A stretch of 64,000 nucleotides of DNA. Origin: Paraburkholderia lacunae. Its GTDB lineage: Bacteria > Pseudomonadota > Gammaproteobacteria > Burkholderiales > Burkholderiaceae. Where the stretch lies: assembly GCF_003353175.1 (NCBI RefSeq), contig NZ_QHKS01000017.1, positions 368 through 64,367 of the forward strand. Reading direction: 5' to 3'. Positions 1 through 9,795 of this stretch are shown here, one piece after another (the first letter of the stretch is position 1; the number at the start of each line of letters is the position of its first letter). Below the pieces are notes generated by a model. That model worked only from the letters and a program-made list of their open reading frames with translations, had not been told where the DNA came from and did no database searches. The position numbers and the translations under genes are program-made.

Positions 1-376
1 CACTAGCGTCGCAGCGCAAGAATAGCCTATAGGTCAATTTATCGAGGCTACTCCAGGCGCGCTTTCGCGAAGGTTAATTCTTGTCAGATGCGCACGTGCA
101 GTCGTCCGAAATTGCAATGACTTGTTGCGCCAAAGAATTGATGGTGCTGTGAAGGTCGCGGTCTATCATCGGCGCGCCCAGCGCGTGACAAGCACGCTCG
201 CGCGGGCCTCGATGAACGGAGCATCGGATCGAATTTCCGGGCAAGAACAATCGGACCGGGCTCGCGCTCGGTCTTCGCACGATTTTCTGAGTACCACACA
301 ACGGGGCCGGGTCCAACAAGGCGCGCAGCATCCCGCATTCACGCCGGTGCGCCGACCAACCAAGTGGCGCGCTCAC
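1..376. other. Non-coding leader region at window edge
   Basis: No reading frame here has a recognisable protein or a convincing ribosome binding site. The short open frames on both strands overlap each other and have arginine-rich, low-complexity translations typical of GC-rich non-coding sequence. The stretch lies downstream of the porin terminator. Confidence 0.4.
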
Positions 377-404
377 AAAAAAAAGTGCCGCGAACGGCAC
401 CTTT
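377..404 (-). terminator. Rho-independent terminator after the porin gene
   Basis: A perfect 6-bp stem (GTGCCG, 385-390; CGGCAC, 395-400) closes a CGAA tetraloop. On the minus strand it is followed by a run of eight T (377-384). It lies about 30 bases past the porin stop codon and fits a strong intrinsic terminator. Confidence 0.85.
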
Positions 405-431
405 TCTCCAACAACCAGCTTCCGCCGAAGC

Positions 432-1574
432 TTAGAAGCGGTGACGCAGACCGACCGTAGCAGCCGTCTGGTTCTTCGACGACGACGGCAGTTGTGTCAC
501 GTCGCCGCTGTAAATCGAAGCGACACCGCCGTCGCCCATTGCGTGCTGGTACACGGCTTGGGCGTAGACGTCCGTACGACGCGACAGCGAGTAGTCGGCT
601 TGCAGGCCGATCTGGTGGTAGCGAACCGACTCCGAAGCACCGTTCGCGCCGACGCCATAACCCTTGCCGTCGGTGAAGGTGTAAGCAACGCCCAGGCCCA
701 GAGCCGGGGTCACGTTGTACTTACCGTTGACTTCGTAGTTGTTGGCACGCAGCGATTGATGTGCGCCGGCGACGTTGTCGATACGCGATTGCGTCCATGC
801 CAGACCGACGGTAGCCGGGCCGAACGAGTACGAACCTGCTGCGCCGAATTCACGCTGACGGAAGTTGCCGGTCAAGCCCATGATCGCGCCGTCCGAAGCA
901 CCGCCGTTGCTTGCCGTGCCTGCTGCGTTCGTTGCAGCCGGGTTGTTCTGCTGTGCGTAAGCAGCGCCCAAACGCAGACCTTGCCACTGGTATGCAGCAC
1001 CAACGCTGTATTCACGGTTGTTTGCGAACGCGCCAGCCTGGTTCGAGAAGCCGTACGTGCCGCCGAACGTGAAGCCTGCGTAGTTAGCGCTCGAGTACTT
1101 GATCGAGTTGTTGACTGCAAAGCCGCCGTTCGTGTTCAGGTTGTCGTTGTTGAACGGGTGAGCGAAGTACGTGCCGCCCCAGCTGCCCGTTGCGGTCAGC
1201 GGTGCCAGGTAGTCTTGTGCCGCGTCGTATTGACGACCCAGCGTGACCGTACCGAATTGCTGGCTCGACAGACCGACGAACGCTTGACGGTTGAACATGC
1301 CGTTGTTGTTGGCGAACTTACCGTTGTTGATGTTGAAGCCGCTTTCCAACGTGAAGATGGCCTTCAGACCGCCGCCCAGATCTTCCGAACCGCGCAGACC
1401 GAACATGCTTTGGTTGATGCCGCCGCTACCCGCTGCCCACTTCGCGTTGTGGTTGACATTGCTGGTGTACGTCAGCCCGGCATCCAACAGACCATACAGC
1501 GTCACGCTGCTTTGTGCGTGAGCGACGGACGCGAACGATGCGGCAACCGCAACGACGATGAGACTCTTTTTCAT
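432..1574 (-). CDS. Gram-negative porin, OmpC/Burkholderia type
   Basis: Encodes a 380-residue outer-membrane trimeric porin for passive diffusion of small solutes. The N-terminus is a clear Sec signal peptide ending in ...SVAHA, followed by the usual QSSVTLYGLLDAG first strand. The C-terminus is ...VGLRHRF, ending in the Phe that serves as BAM recognition signal. Repeating Gly/aromatic beta-strand patterns fill the middle. The frame is open further upstream, but I place the start at 1574 because the signal peptide begins there and an AGGAG lies 8 bases before the ATG. The family is common in many copies in Burkholderia, so the exact substrate cannot be told. The gene is alone and ends at a strong terminator. 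Confidence 0.93.
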   Translation of the reverse strand: MKKSLIVVAVAASFASVAHAQSSVTLYGLLDAGLTYTSNVNHNAKWAAGSGGINQSMFGLRGSEDLGGGLKAIFTLESGFNINNGKFANNNGMFNRQAFVGLSSQQFGTVTLGRQYDAAQDYLAPLTATGSWGGTYFAHPFNNDNLNTNGGFAVNNSIKYSSANYAGFTFGGTYGFSNQAGAFANNREYSVGAAYQWQGLRLGAAYAQQNNPAATNAAGTASNGGASDGAIMGLTGNFRQREFGAAGSYSFGPATVGLAWTQSRIDNVAGAHQSLRANNYEVNGKYNVTPALGLGVAYTFTDGKGYGVGANGASESVRYHQIGLQADYSLSRRTDVYAQAVYQHAMGDGGVASIYSGDVTQLPSSSKNQTAATVGLRHRF

Positions 1575-2418
1575 GCGTGGGACTCCTGTTCGATAAATAT
1601 ACGCAGGGAGCAAGACCTGCCTCGACAGCGCTTGCACCGCACTGCCGCCCGGTTCGCCGAACCCTTTCGAGTCAGCCGGGCACCCTTGAAACGAGGCGTG
1701 AGTGTAGGGGGACACCCTAATAGCAATACGCGCAATTTGCGCAACAGGATTTTTCAGAATTCGCAACAATAACAACGGTTTTCGGATTAAGTCTTTGTTT
1801 TTTCGGCGTTTATCACGAATTAAGACGCACCGCGCGATTGCTCTAGACAGAAAATATTTGCAACTTCTCAATAATCAAAGTTGTGCGTATGCAACAACAT
1901 TTAATATGCCTGACGCAATCGAGTCGGAGCGATTAAAAAATGAGCAACGGGCTTATTGCCTGAAAATGAGGCAAATGCATGAGGCAGATGTGGGGCAGCG
2001 TAAATTTATTTCAGAAAACCTGGAACTTAATTCAATTTTTTCCGGTCGCCATTTTACGGAGATTATTGGACACAGCGCGACACAGCGCTTATTCCGTTGT
2101 TTTGGCGATTAACAGATGGCGATTAACAAATCGGGTTGAATTTCTCGGTTCGACTTCCGTACAGCTTGAATTCGCTCCATGCGTGCGTACCACACTGACT
2201 TTTCGCAGAGTTTCTTCACGAGGCTGCTCCAGCGTGCAAAAAAGAAAGCAGCGTTGCACTTCTCCGCCTCGCCTGCTTTCTGACGGGACAACCTTTCGGA
2301 CACAATTGAAACTCATTGTGCTAATCCGGCCGCGAATCACGCAAATCAATTTCACAAAATCTGAATCAATCAGGGCGCTGATATATGCAACAATCCGATC
2401 GAATTAAGAGGAGCAAAA
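1575..2418. other. AT-rich intergenic region between porin and LysR gene
   Basis: About 840 bases, clearly lower in GC than the flanks, especially 1780-2060. One plus-strand frame of about 105 codons (1795-2112) is open, but its product resembles nothing I know, has no ribosome binding site, and may be open only because of base composition. The region must hold the porin promoter on the minus strand and the promoter of the LysR gene. Confidence 0.4.
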
Positions 2419-3384
2419 ATGGATACTCTTCAGAATATGCGGGTGTTCGTGCGCGTTGTTGAAGCAGGTAGCTTTACGGCGGCTGGACAACACCTGAATG
2501 CCACAACCGCTCAGATGTCGCGTTCCATTTCGGACCTCGAAGCGCATCTACGCGCGCGTCTGCTCAATAGAACAACGAGGCAAATCGCGTTGACTGAAGC
2601 CGGTGAGCGATATTTGCACCGCTGCGAGCAAATTCTTGCGTATGTCGAGCAGGCCGAAGCAGAGGCGGGTGACGCTCAGGCGAAGCCTGCCGGCAACCTC
2701 AAAGCCCACGCGATGACGGGCCTCGGTCAGTGCTACATCGTGCCGATTATAAGTCGTGATCAAGCACGCTATCCGGATGTACGCGTCGAGTTGACGCTCG
2801 CGCAACGCACCCCTGATCTGCTAGATGAAGGATTTGACGTGTCCTTGACGATGGCGACCAAACTGCCCGATTCAGGACTTATATCTCAGCGCTTGGGCAG
2901 TGCGTTCAGTATTGCGTTCGCGTCGCCCGCTTATCTCGGGCGTAATGGCACACCGCTGGTACCCTCCGATCTCAGTCGACATAACTGTTTGCAGATGGTG
3001 ACATCGGTCTTTCCCGCCGACGAGTGGACTTTCGATGGGCCGAACGGTCAAGAATCGATCGCACTCGGGAACGCCGCGCTCCGGATCAATGTCGCCGAAG
3101 CATTAGCGGTCGCCGTGTGCGAGGGAATGGGTGTCGGACTATTGCCGGCCTACTCCGCTGCCGGCGGGCTGCGGAGCGGAAAGGTCGTCCGGATTCTGCC
3201 GGAATATACGTCGCAGCAGATGAATGTTTACGCGTTATATCCGTCCCGTCAGTATCTCGACGCCAAGATACGTACGTGGGTCGACTTTCTCCGCGAGGAA
3301 TTACCAGCGGCGCTGGCCAAGGACCAGACAAGGCTTGGGACGATCACACACAACCATGATCTGTCTGTGTGCGGTTTCGAGTAA
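2419..3384 (+). CDS. LysR-family transcriptional regulator
   Basis: A 321-residue LysR-type regulator. The N-terminal winged helix-turn-helix (about residues 1-60) has the family pattern VVEAGSFTAAGQHLN..SRSISDLEAHL..LLNRTTR. It is followed by the linker helix and a type 2 periplasmic-binding-like effector domain (about 90-295), as in the CrgA/PA0477 group. AAGAGGAG sits 6-7 bases ahead of the ATG. The gene converges on the MFS permease gene next door, so which promoter it controls is not evident. The C-terminal 25 residues run past the usual end of the family. Confidence 0.88.
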   Translation: MDTLQNMRVFVRVVEAGSFTAAGQHLNATTAQMSRSISDLEAHLRARLLNRTTRQIALTEAGERYLHRCEQILAYVEQAEAEAGDAQAKPAGNLKAHAMTGLGQCYIVPIISRDQARYPDVRVELTLAQRTPDLLDEGFDVSLTMATKLPDSGLISQRLGSAFSIAFASPAYLGRNGTPLVPSDLSRHNCLQMVTSVFPADEWTFDGPNGQESIALGNAALRINVAEALAVAVCEGMGVGLLPAYSAAGGLRSGKVVRILPEYTSQQMNVYALYPSRQYLDAKIRTWVDFLREELPAALAKDQTRLGTITHNHDLSVCGFE

Positions 3385-3468
3385 ATCGGTTTTATGCACT
3401 GCCATGCCGGGAGCCGATAGAAGAACAGGCGGGCGCCCGGCCACCGCCCGTCCTCTGGCACGCCGACA

Positions 3469-4806
3469 TTAATGTGCTACGACTAGATTGCCTTCGACGG
3501 CACGACCAGTCGTGCGAATCGCAATAACAGCAAGCAGCGCCGCGGCAAGCGGAATCGCCAATGCCAGATAGAAACCACTTGGGCCGCTGAAGCCAAGAAC
3601 TGTCCCGCCCGCGGCAGAGCCAGCGATTGCGCCAATCCGGCCCATGCCGATGGCCCAGCCGGTCGCCGTTGCACGCAACGCGGTCGGATATGCACTCACC
3701 ACGAGATAGTTCAGCGCAATCTGTTGACCGCCAATACCGAGTCCCGCAGCACCTGCCAGTGCAAAGACGAGACCCCACGCTGTCCCCGCATAAGCAAGGC
3801 CGACAGAAATCGCAACACCAAGTCCGAGTAGCACGATCAGCAATTTGCGCGTACTGACGCGCGGCAGCAGCATTGAAAGCGGAATCGCGCAGACGATGAA
3901 AACTGCATTCACGATTACGGTGCCCAACGGTGCCTGCGCGACCGGCAAACCCGCCGCCTTCAGCACTGTGGGCAGCCACGACAGGAACATGAACCACGAT
4001 ACCCAGTTGCACAGATAGACGGCCCAAATAGCGACGGTATTGCGCGCATTCCCATGCTTGAATAACGCGGTAACGCTTGCTCGCGAAGCTGTTTCGGGTA
4101 CCCGAAATGCCGCATCTGCCGGCACAGGAACGGCCAATAGACGACGCAAGATTTTTCGCACACGTTGCGTACTACCGGCCTGTTCCCGATTAACCAGGTA
4201 GTGTAACGACTCCGGCAGTGCGAAATAAAGCACGACGAGTAGAAGCAACGGCGCTCCACCGCCGACGACGAATACGCCTTGCCAGCCAATCAACGGCATC
4301 ATGCGCGCGGCGAGTAGTCCGCCCAGCATCGCCCCGGCCGGCAGCCCAAGTAGAACGCCCGTCATGATCGAACCGCGGTGTCGTGCCGACCCATACTCCG
4401 CTGCGAGCGCGAGCAGAACCGGTGTGCAGCCGCCCATCCCCAAGCCAGCGACGAACCGCAGAAACAGGATCTGAAAGGTGCTGGCGGAAAAAGCCGTAAG
4501 CAAGGACGCGATGCTGAAGACACCTACGCCGCCAAGCAGCGCGGGACGCCGACCGATCCTGTCACCGATCAGGCCGAGCGTCATCGCGCCGATAGTCATG
4601 CCGAGCGTACCCGCAATTAGTATCGGCGCCAGATCACCGGGCCGCAGGCCGAACGTCGCAACAATCGCCGGGCCTGTGTAAGCGATGGCTTGCGTATCGA
4701 ACCCATCGAACAGCGCGGTTGAGAAACACAGAATAAAAATGATCCATTGATATGGCCTCAGCGGCTCGCGATCAATAAGCGATGAGATGTCGAGAGGCTG
4801 GCTCAA
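3469..4806 (-). CDS. MFS transporter, aromatic acid:H+ symporter (AAHS) family
   Basis: A 445-residue inner-membrane permease with 12 predicted helices. The first helix carries the AAHS signature DGFDTQAIAYTGPAI with the acidic residue typical of PcaK/BenK-like importers, and the loop 2-3 motif GLIGDRIGRRPAL is the MFS A-motif. The probable substrate is a hydroxylated or methoxylated aromatic acid, judged from the family and from the esterase and second AAHS gene nearby. The frame begins with TTG at 4806, preceded by AGGGGGA; no ATG lies close. It is transcribed after the second permease but about 170 bases away, so co-transcription is only possible. Confidence 0.88.
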   Translation of the reverse strand: MSQPLDISSLIDREPLRPYQWIIFILCFSTALFDGFDTQAIAYTGPAIVATFGLRPGDLAPILIAGTLGMTIGAMTLGLIGDRIGRRPALLGGVGVFSIASLLTAFSASTFQILFLRFVAGLGMGGCTPVLLALAAEYGSARHRGSIMTGVLLGLPAGAMLGGLLAARMMPLIGWQGVFVVGGGAPLLLLVVLYFALPESLHYLVNREQAGSTQRVRKILRRLLAVPVPADAAFRVPETASRASVTALFKHGNARNTVAIWAVYLCNWVSWFMFLSWLPTVLKAAGLPVAQAPLGTVIVNAVFIVCAIPLSMLLPRVSTRKLLIVLLGLGVAISVGLAYAGTAWGLVFALAGAAGLGIGGQQIALNYLVVSAYPTALRATATGWAIGMGRIGAIAGSAAGGTVLGFSGPSGFYLALAIPLAAALLAVIAIRTTGRAVEGNLVVAH

Positions 4807-4978
4807 AGATGTCCCCCTGTTTGCGCGAACGCATGGCTTTCAATTTATATCGGTCGGCGGCCTGATCCCAGAGTAGAAGAACCGGTATGGGTTCGTCCAA
4901 TACTGATTTGGACTGCTTTCATAGTGCCAACGCATAGTGGTCTAACGCCGGCTGATCAAGCGCATCTTCGAGTTTCGG

Positions 4979-6358
4979 CTAAAGGTCTCCCGCGGAGTGC
5001 AGCGCGTTTGTCGGGGCTGAATCTAGCGTCGCCCTTCCTTGATCCGCTGCAGCCAAACCCTCCCTCTTTCGATCCATGAGCAGAACGGCTATCGTGGCAA
5101 TCACCGCTGGCGCGGCAATGGCGACGAAATTCAGCTTCAGCGGTAGCGCCATTTCCATCAGGATGCCTATTATGATAGGGGCGAGAATCGCTCCACTTCG
5201 ACCAAACCCCGACGCCCAGCCGATTCCCGTCGATCGCATTGCCAACGGATAGAACTGCCCGGCATAGGCATAGGTGAGAATCTGCGTACCGATAGTCGAG
5301 GCGCCCGCAAGTCCGACGACAACGAACAGCATCGACGTAGGCACTTTGAAGCCAAGCAACGTGATCGACATGGCGGCAAGCGCATACATGCAAGCCAGCA
5401 CATGCTTGATATTGAAGCGATCCGCGAGCCACCCGCCGCCGATCGCGCCTATCATCGCACCGAGGTTGAGCACCAGAACGAATGTCAGCGCCGAACCCAG
5501 CGTGTAACCCGCGCTTGCCATCAGCTTGGTGAGCCACGAACTCAGCGCGTACACCATGAACAGGCACATGAAGAAGGCGATCCACAGCATGACCGTACCG
5601 ACCGCGCGTCCATCCTGGAACAGCTTGCCAATCGGCGTGGCCCGCGCTGTGCCGCCGTCGGACAAAACGAACCGGTCGCCTTCCTGCGCAACATGATCGG
5701 GCACGAGACGGGTCGCGATGGAGCGCAACGCGTCGGTGCGCCCGGAGCGGAGCAGGAACGCCATCGACTCCGGCATCATTCGCAAAACAAACGGAATCAG
5801 AAGCACCGGCAGGCCCGCGGCAATGAACACCGACTGCCAGCCGAAGCGCTCGATCAATCCTTTGCCAAGCAGCGCCGCCAACATGCCGCCAACCGAATAG
5901 CCGCTAAACATCAACGTCACCATCGTGCTGCGAATTTTGCGCGGCGAGTACTCGGACATTTGTGCGACGACGTTGGGCATCACGCCGCCAATGCCCAGTC
6001 CGGCGATAAACCGGAAGGCGCCGAACGTCACCGGATCTCGGGCGAAGCCGGCCGCGGCGGTAAAGACGCTGAACAGCAAAATGCACGTCGCGATTGTCCA
6101 GCGCCGGCCGAAACGATCCGCAATCGTGCCGAAGAACACGGCGCCGAACATCATCCCGAACAACGCGGTGCTCACCATGAAACCGGCGCTCGTCGACTTG
6201 ATGCCCATCTCCTTCATGATCGAAGGCAACGCTATGCCCGCGACCGCCAGGTCGTAGCCGTCGAAGATGATGACAAGCGTGCACATGGCCAGCACGATTG
6301 CATGTAGACGCGTGAAGCGCGCGTCGTCGCCAAACTTATGAATATCGATTTGCCGCAC
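4979..6358 (-). CDS. MFS transporter, AAHS family (benzoate/protocatechuate-type importer)
   Basis: A 459-residue 12-helix permease of the aromatic acid:H+ symporter family. Residues 30-45 read IFDGYDLAVAGIALPS, the D-G-Y-D motif of this family, and GTIADRFGRRWTI is the conserved loop 2-3 motif. The start is GTG at 6358 with AAGGAG 7 bases upstream. It lies just downstream of the tannase-family gene (about 50 bases), in the same direction, which suggests that it imports the aromatic acid released by that esterase. Substrate specificity cannot be read from sequence. Confidence 0.9.
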   Translation of the reverse strand: MRQIDIHKFGDDARFTRLHAIVLAMCTLVIIFDGYDLAVAGIALPSIMKEMGIKSTSAGFMVSTALFGMMFGAVFFGTIADRFGRRWTIATCILLFSVFTAAAGFARDPVTFGAFRFIAGLGIGGVMPNVVAQMSEYSPRKIRSTMVTLMFSGYSVGGMLAALLGKGLIERFGWQSVFIAAGLPVLLIPFVLRMMPESMAFLLRSGRTDALRSIATRLVPDHVAQEGDRFVLSDGGTARATPIGKLFQDGRAVGTVMLWIAFFMCLFMVYALSSWLTKLMASAGYTLGSALTFVLVLNLGAMIGAIGGGWLADRFNIKHVLACMYALAAMSITLLGFKVPTSMLFVVVGLAGASTIGTQILTYAYAGQFYPLAMRSTGIGWASGFGRSGAILAPIIIGILMEMALPLKLNFVAIAAPAVIATIAVLLMDRKREGLAAADQGRATLDSAPTNALHSAGDL

Positions 6359-6406
6359 GATTGTTCTCCTTAAACCGGCTTAAACGAGGCGCACGCGCAC
6401 GGCGTG

Positions 6407-8206
6407 CTAAGAGCAGATGTAGCTGGTAGCTTGATTCGGATTGCCACTTGTGTAGGTACCCTTAGCCGGATACAGGCAGATAGGTCTTGATTTCGGTGCA
6501 GCCGCATTCGAGTTCGATATATCGATACGATTGGGCGACGTCTTGCTTTCGACCCAGGTAGTGAGTGCCGTGTACAACTGATCATGCGTGGGCAAAGGCG
6601 GATCCGCTGCAGCGTTCGCCGTTCCGTTACCCAGTCCATGCGTCATGCCGGGAATGAGATAGAACCGGAAAAAGTCCTGAATCGTAGAGAGTCCGCCCAT
6701 CTGATCGGCGACACGGTTGTAGTAGTTGATCGACCCCTGCGGCATGATCAGGACATCGGCCAGTCCGTGGTACATCAACAGCTTCCCACCGTTGCTGCGA
6801 AACGCAGATAGGTCCGGATTGTCGGTATTGATGTTGGCGAAGGAGGGCTGAAGCGAGATACCTTGTGCAGACGCATTGGCAAGCTGGGCATACGTGAGCG
6901 CCGTCCAGCCGTTGGCACCGTTGCCGGTAGCGTTCGTGAAGGTCGGCGTCGCCAAAGCGGGCGTCTGCAATTCGAGCGCCACAAGGTCCGTCGAGATGGT
7001 AAAGGGCGTCGCACCTGCAAGAGCGGACAGATTCGTTCCACGTGTGAGCCCATACCAGAGCTGCGACCCGCTCGGCGTAACTGAAAAGCTGTTATCAGTT
7101 GCGGGAGACGGCACACTTCCGTCAGCCGTCTGGCCATACCACATCTTGTTGAATGCGGTGGCCTGAGTGGCCGTTACGCACGCCGCGCTCGCGTTGGTGC
7201 CGCCGCTAGCCGTGCAGATGACCGACGTATCCTGCGTCGGGTCGTACCGGCACTGGGACGGATCGGGTATGTACCCGAGATGCTGCCCGCCTGCGACGTC
7301 GCACGAACTGATAGCGGCATTCGATACGAGTGAAAGCTGAGCCGAAGTCAAAAGCGCTCCACCCAGGTCGCGCCGCATGACGATCTGCGGATAAAGTTCG
7401 TTGCTAATGAACTTTGTCCAGTTGATTGCTGGCGCCCCGTCAAGAATGCCGTCGAAATCGGTCGGGTTTGCCTGAGCTTCCTTGAGCCCCTGACGGCCGC
7501 CGGTCGAGAACCCATCCCAGTACGCGTACCTGGGCGCGGCTCCGTAATAGGCGCTCGCCAACGCCTTCGCCTTGACTGCCATTTCGTGGATCGCTCGCTG
7601 GGAAAAATCATTCCACAGCACGGTATTCGGCGTTCCGTCGGGGTTCATCGCAAATGAACCATTCGAGACGCTGTGGCCCGTATCGGTCGTCGCTGCAACC
7701 GCCCCCTCTTCGCCGGCCACCCGAAATGGTTCGGGGACCGCCGCGCCGGGATTATTCAGAATCGCTCCCGCGAGTTGCGTCAAGGACTCGTGGACGCCTC
7801 CCGCCCATCCACCACCGCCTTCCACATGCAGACGTTTGTTCCAGTTGGCCGGGGAAGGCAACCACACTTCGATGCCGATTCCGGGCGAGGTCGACGGAGC
7901 GTCAGCCGGTCCCGGATTGCCCGGCCCTACGTTGAGCTTGACCACGCACATGTCGTTGGCCGCGGTCGGCGTGGACGACGTCGCGGTGCCGGTCAGGACG
8001 AGGGCGTCCCCTTTTCTGAAGCTTTTAACCAATAACACTTTGGTATTGGCATCCGGCACGAAGCCGGTCTTGATGCTGTCGTCGCAAGTCAGCTTTTGCG
8101 TGACGGCGCTCAGGGAATCTACGTGCCCCCCGCATCCGCCCATTGCCAGTACGCACAGGGCGGCGGGTAGCCAAGGTTTGCCGATCTTCTTTGAAAGCGG
8201 GTACAT
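6407..8206 (-). CDS. Tannase/feruloyl-esterase-family alpha/beta hydrolase, lipoprotein
   Basis: A 599-residue esterase that would cleave aromatic acid esters outside the cytoplasm. The N-terminus has a signal peptide ending in LAMGGC, a plausible lipobox with Cys25. The nucleophile motif G-F-S-T-G places the catalytic Ser at 234; Asp484 (HGLADVLIMP) and His523 (GMTHGLG) complete the triad. In the classical family the Ser and His are each next to a Cys that form a disulfide (CS-D-HC motif); here they are Phe233 and Gly524. I start at 8206 because the signal peptide begins there with AGGAGA upstream. It is divergent from the BoxR-like gene and followed by two aromatic-acid permeases, so the group looks like an ester-hydrolysis and uptake unit. 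Confidence 0.87.
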   Translation of the reverse strand: MYPLSKKIGKPWLPAALCVLAMGGCGGHVDSLSAVTQKLTCDDSIKTGFVPDANTKVLLVKSFRKGDALVLTGTATSSTPTAANDMCVVKLNVGPGNPGPADAPSTSPGIGIEVWLPSPANWNKRLHVEGGGGWAGGVHESLTQLAGAILNNPGAAVPEPFRVAGEEGAVAATTDTGHSVSNGSFAMNPDGTPNTVLWNDFSQRAIHEMAVKAKALASAYYGAAPRYAYWDGFSTGGRQGLKEAQANPTDFDGILDGAPAINWTKFISNELYPQIVMRRDLGGALLTSAQLSLVSNAAISSCDVAGGQHLGYIPDPSQCRYDPTQDTSVICTASGGTNASAACVTATQATAFNKMWYGQTADGSVPSPATDNSFSVTPSGSQLWYGLTRGTNLSALAGATPFTISTDLVALELQTPALATPTFTNATGNGANGWTALTYAQLANASAQGISLQPSFANINTDNPDLSAFRSNGGKLLMYHGLADVLIMPQGSINYYNRVADQMGGLSTIQDFFRFYLIPGMTHGLGNGTANAAADPPLPTHDQLYTALTTWVESKTSPNRIDISNSNAAAPKSRPICLYPAKGTYTSGNPNQATSYICS

Positions 8207-8568
8207 CGTTGTCTCCTGACATGTCGTGTTCGTGTCGAACGGTGTCACCCGAACGACAGGTAATGCAGGAATCGTTAATGCCACGCGTCATTTGCAGACG
8301 GCGAATTCAAGAGCATCGAAGGTGGCTGCCTCAGGCGATCGCGGTCTTCCACGATGCCGCCCTCCGGCATGAAGCAGTGAGCGGGCTCAGTCGCGTCTCC
8401 AAGCACACCGCGCCGAAGATAATGCACTATAGAGCACACTTAACATGCATCATAATGCTCGTTAACACTACCGCAGGCGATGCGTCCCTGCCCTGATCCC
8501 AGGCAGGGAGCCGCCTGGCGGCGATATACTCGGCTCTTGCAACCGTGCGCTTTCCTTCTGGGAATCGA
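8207..8568. promoter_or_regulatory. Divergent promoter region with TGCA repeats
   Basis: This 362-base gap separates the tannase-family gene (minus) from the BoxR-like regulator (plus). Two similar elements lie in it: TGCA-N6-AGCA at 8423-8436 and TGCA-N6-TGCT at 8446-8459, 23 bases apart. TGCA repeats are the reported operator core for BzdR/BoxR regulators, so the neighbouring regulator could bind here and control itself and the esterase. This is a match by eye; no binding is shown. Confidence 0.45.
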
Positions 8569-9567
8569 ATGAACTCATCGCCGACCGATGTGCCCTCCGA
8601 CGCAGCGCCCAAAGAACCCGTGCTCGTCGCGCTGGGTGAGCGAATCCGCCTTCTGCGGGCGCGGCGAGGCATGACACGGCGCGACCTCGCCCATCAGTCC
8701 AACGTGTCCGAACGTCATCTGGCCAACCTGGAAATGGGCACCGGGAATGCATCCGTCCTTGTGCTGGAGCAACTCGCGCAAACGCTTGGCTGCTCATTGG
8801 CGGCGCTCGTCGGCGATCCGTTGACCTGCTCACCCGAAGGCGAGCAGATTCTGGCGTTGTTGCGCGATCAACCACCGGCCGCCTTGCGACTCGCGCTCGA
8901 AACACTCAGGCAGTTGCTGAGTTCCAGTCCTACGGACCCCGACCGCTACCGACGGATTGCATTGATCGGCTTGCGAGGCGCCGGCAAATCGACGCTAGGC
9001 AAAATGCTGGCGGACGTAATGGAACTGCCTTTTATAGAGATCACCCGCGAGGTCGAACGGATCGCCGGTTGCAAGCCATCCGAGGTTCATGCGCTGTATG
9101 GCGCGACGGCGTATAGACGCTATGAATTCCGGGCATTGGAGGAAGTCCTCAAGCGTGAAGCGGAAGCCGTCATCGCCTCGCCGGGTGGACTTGTATCGGA
9201 GACGCGCACGTTCAATCTGCTTCTTTCGCGCTGTTTTACGGTCTGGTTAAGAGCCACGCCTGAGGATCACATGCAGCGTGTCATCGATCAGGGCGATCTG
9301 CGGCCGATGGCAGGCAGAAGCGAAGCAATGGACGACCTTCGCCGCATCCTCGCGGGTCGCTCCGAACTTTATGCACGCGCGGATGTTTCGTATGACACGA
9401 GCGGGAAAACCTTAAGGCAGTCGTATCAGGGATTGCGTGACTTGCTGGCGGCAATTTTATCGCCGCCATGTCGGCCTGATGCAACGAGCCCTTGCGAACA
9501 CCAAAAAAACTCCACAACACAATTCTCAACGTTCTACGGAAAGTCACGGCACACCCCTCACGGTTGA
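8569..9567 (+). CDS. BoxR/BzdR-like regulator: XRE helix-turn-helix plus shikimate-kinase-like domain
   Basis: A 332-residue regulator. Residues 20-80 form a Cro/CI-type helix-turn-helix (GERIRLLRARRGMTRRDLA..SNVSERHLANLE). The second half resembles shikimate kinase, with a P-loop LIGLRGAGKST near residue 135. This architecture defines BzdR/BoxR, which sense benzoyl-CoA and repress aerobic or anaerobic benzoyl-CoA genes. No box genes are in the window, so the effector here may differ. I prefer the ATG at 8569 over the GTG at 8545. TGCA repeats upstream may be its operators. It is divergent from the esterase-permease group. Confidence 0.85.
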   Translation: MNSSPTDVPSDAAPKEPVLVALGERIRLLRARRGMTRRDLAHQSNVSERHLANLEMGTGNASVLVLEQLAQTLGCSLAALVGDPLTCSPEGEQILALLRDQPPAALRLALETLRQLLSSSPTDPDRYRRIALIGLRGAGKSTLGKMLADVMELPFIEITREVERIAGCKPSEVHALYGATAYRRYEFRALEEVLKREAEAVIASPGGLVSETRTFNLLLSRCFTVWLRATPEDHMQRVIDQGDLRPMAGRSEAMDDLRRILAGRSELYARADVSYDTSGKTLRQSYQGLRDLLAAILSPPCRPDATSPCEHQKNSTTQFSTFYGKSRHTPHG

Positions 9568-9795
9568 CCAACGGCAAAGCATTGCCCTCCACCCGATCAT
9601 AAAGCGGGTGCGGCGCACGGAGACAGCAGCAGTTGGATCCAGTTTGACGACAGCAGGCGGAAACGAGTCACACACTTCGGGCGAGGCAAACCAGAAACCC
9701 GTCTGCTGCGTTCGTTTCGTCGACATCTGCTTCTTGTCTGGCGTGCGCGCGACAGGTAACTTCGGCTATCGCGACACGTCCGCAGAAACTACCCC

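Noticed and set aside
441..1772. Long plus-strand frame opposite the porin
   Set aside because: An antisense shadow of the porin gene, rich in Val, Arg and Cys with no family.
5402..6307. About 300-codon frame opposite the second AAHS permease
   Set aside because: Composition is dominated by His, Arg, Gln and Asn, as expected opposite a membrane protein gene; no ribosome site.
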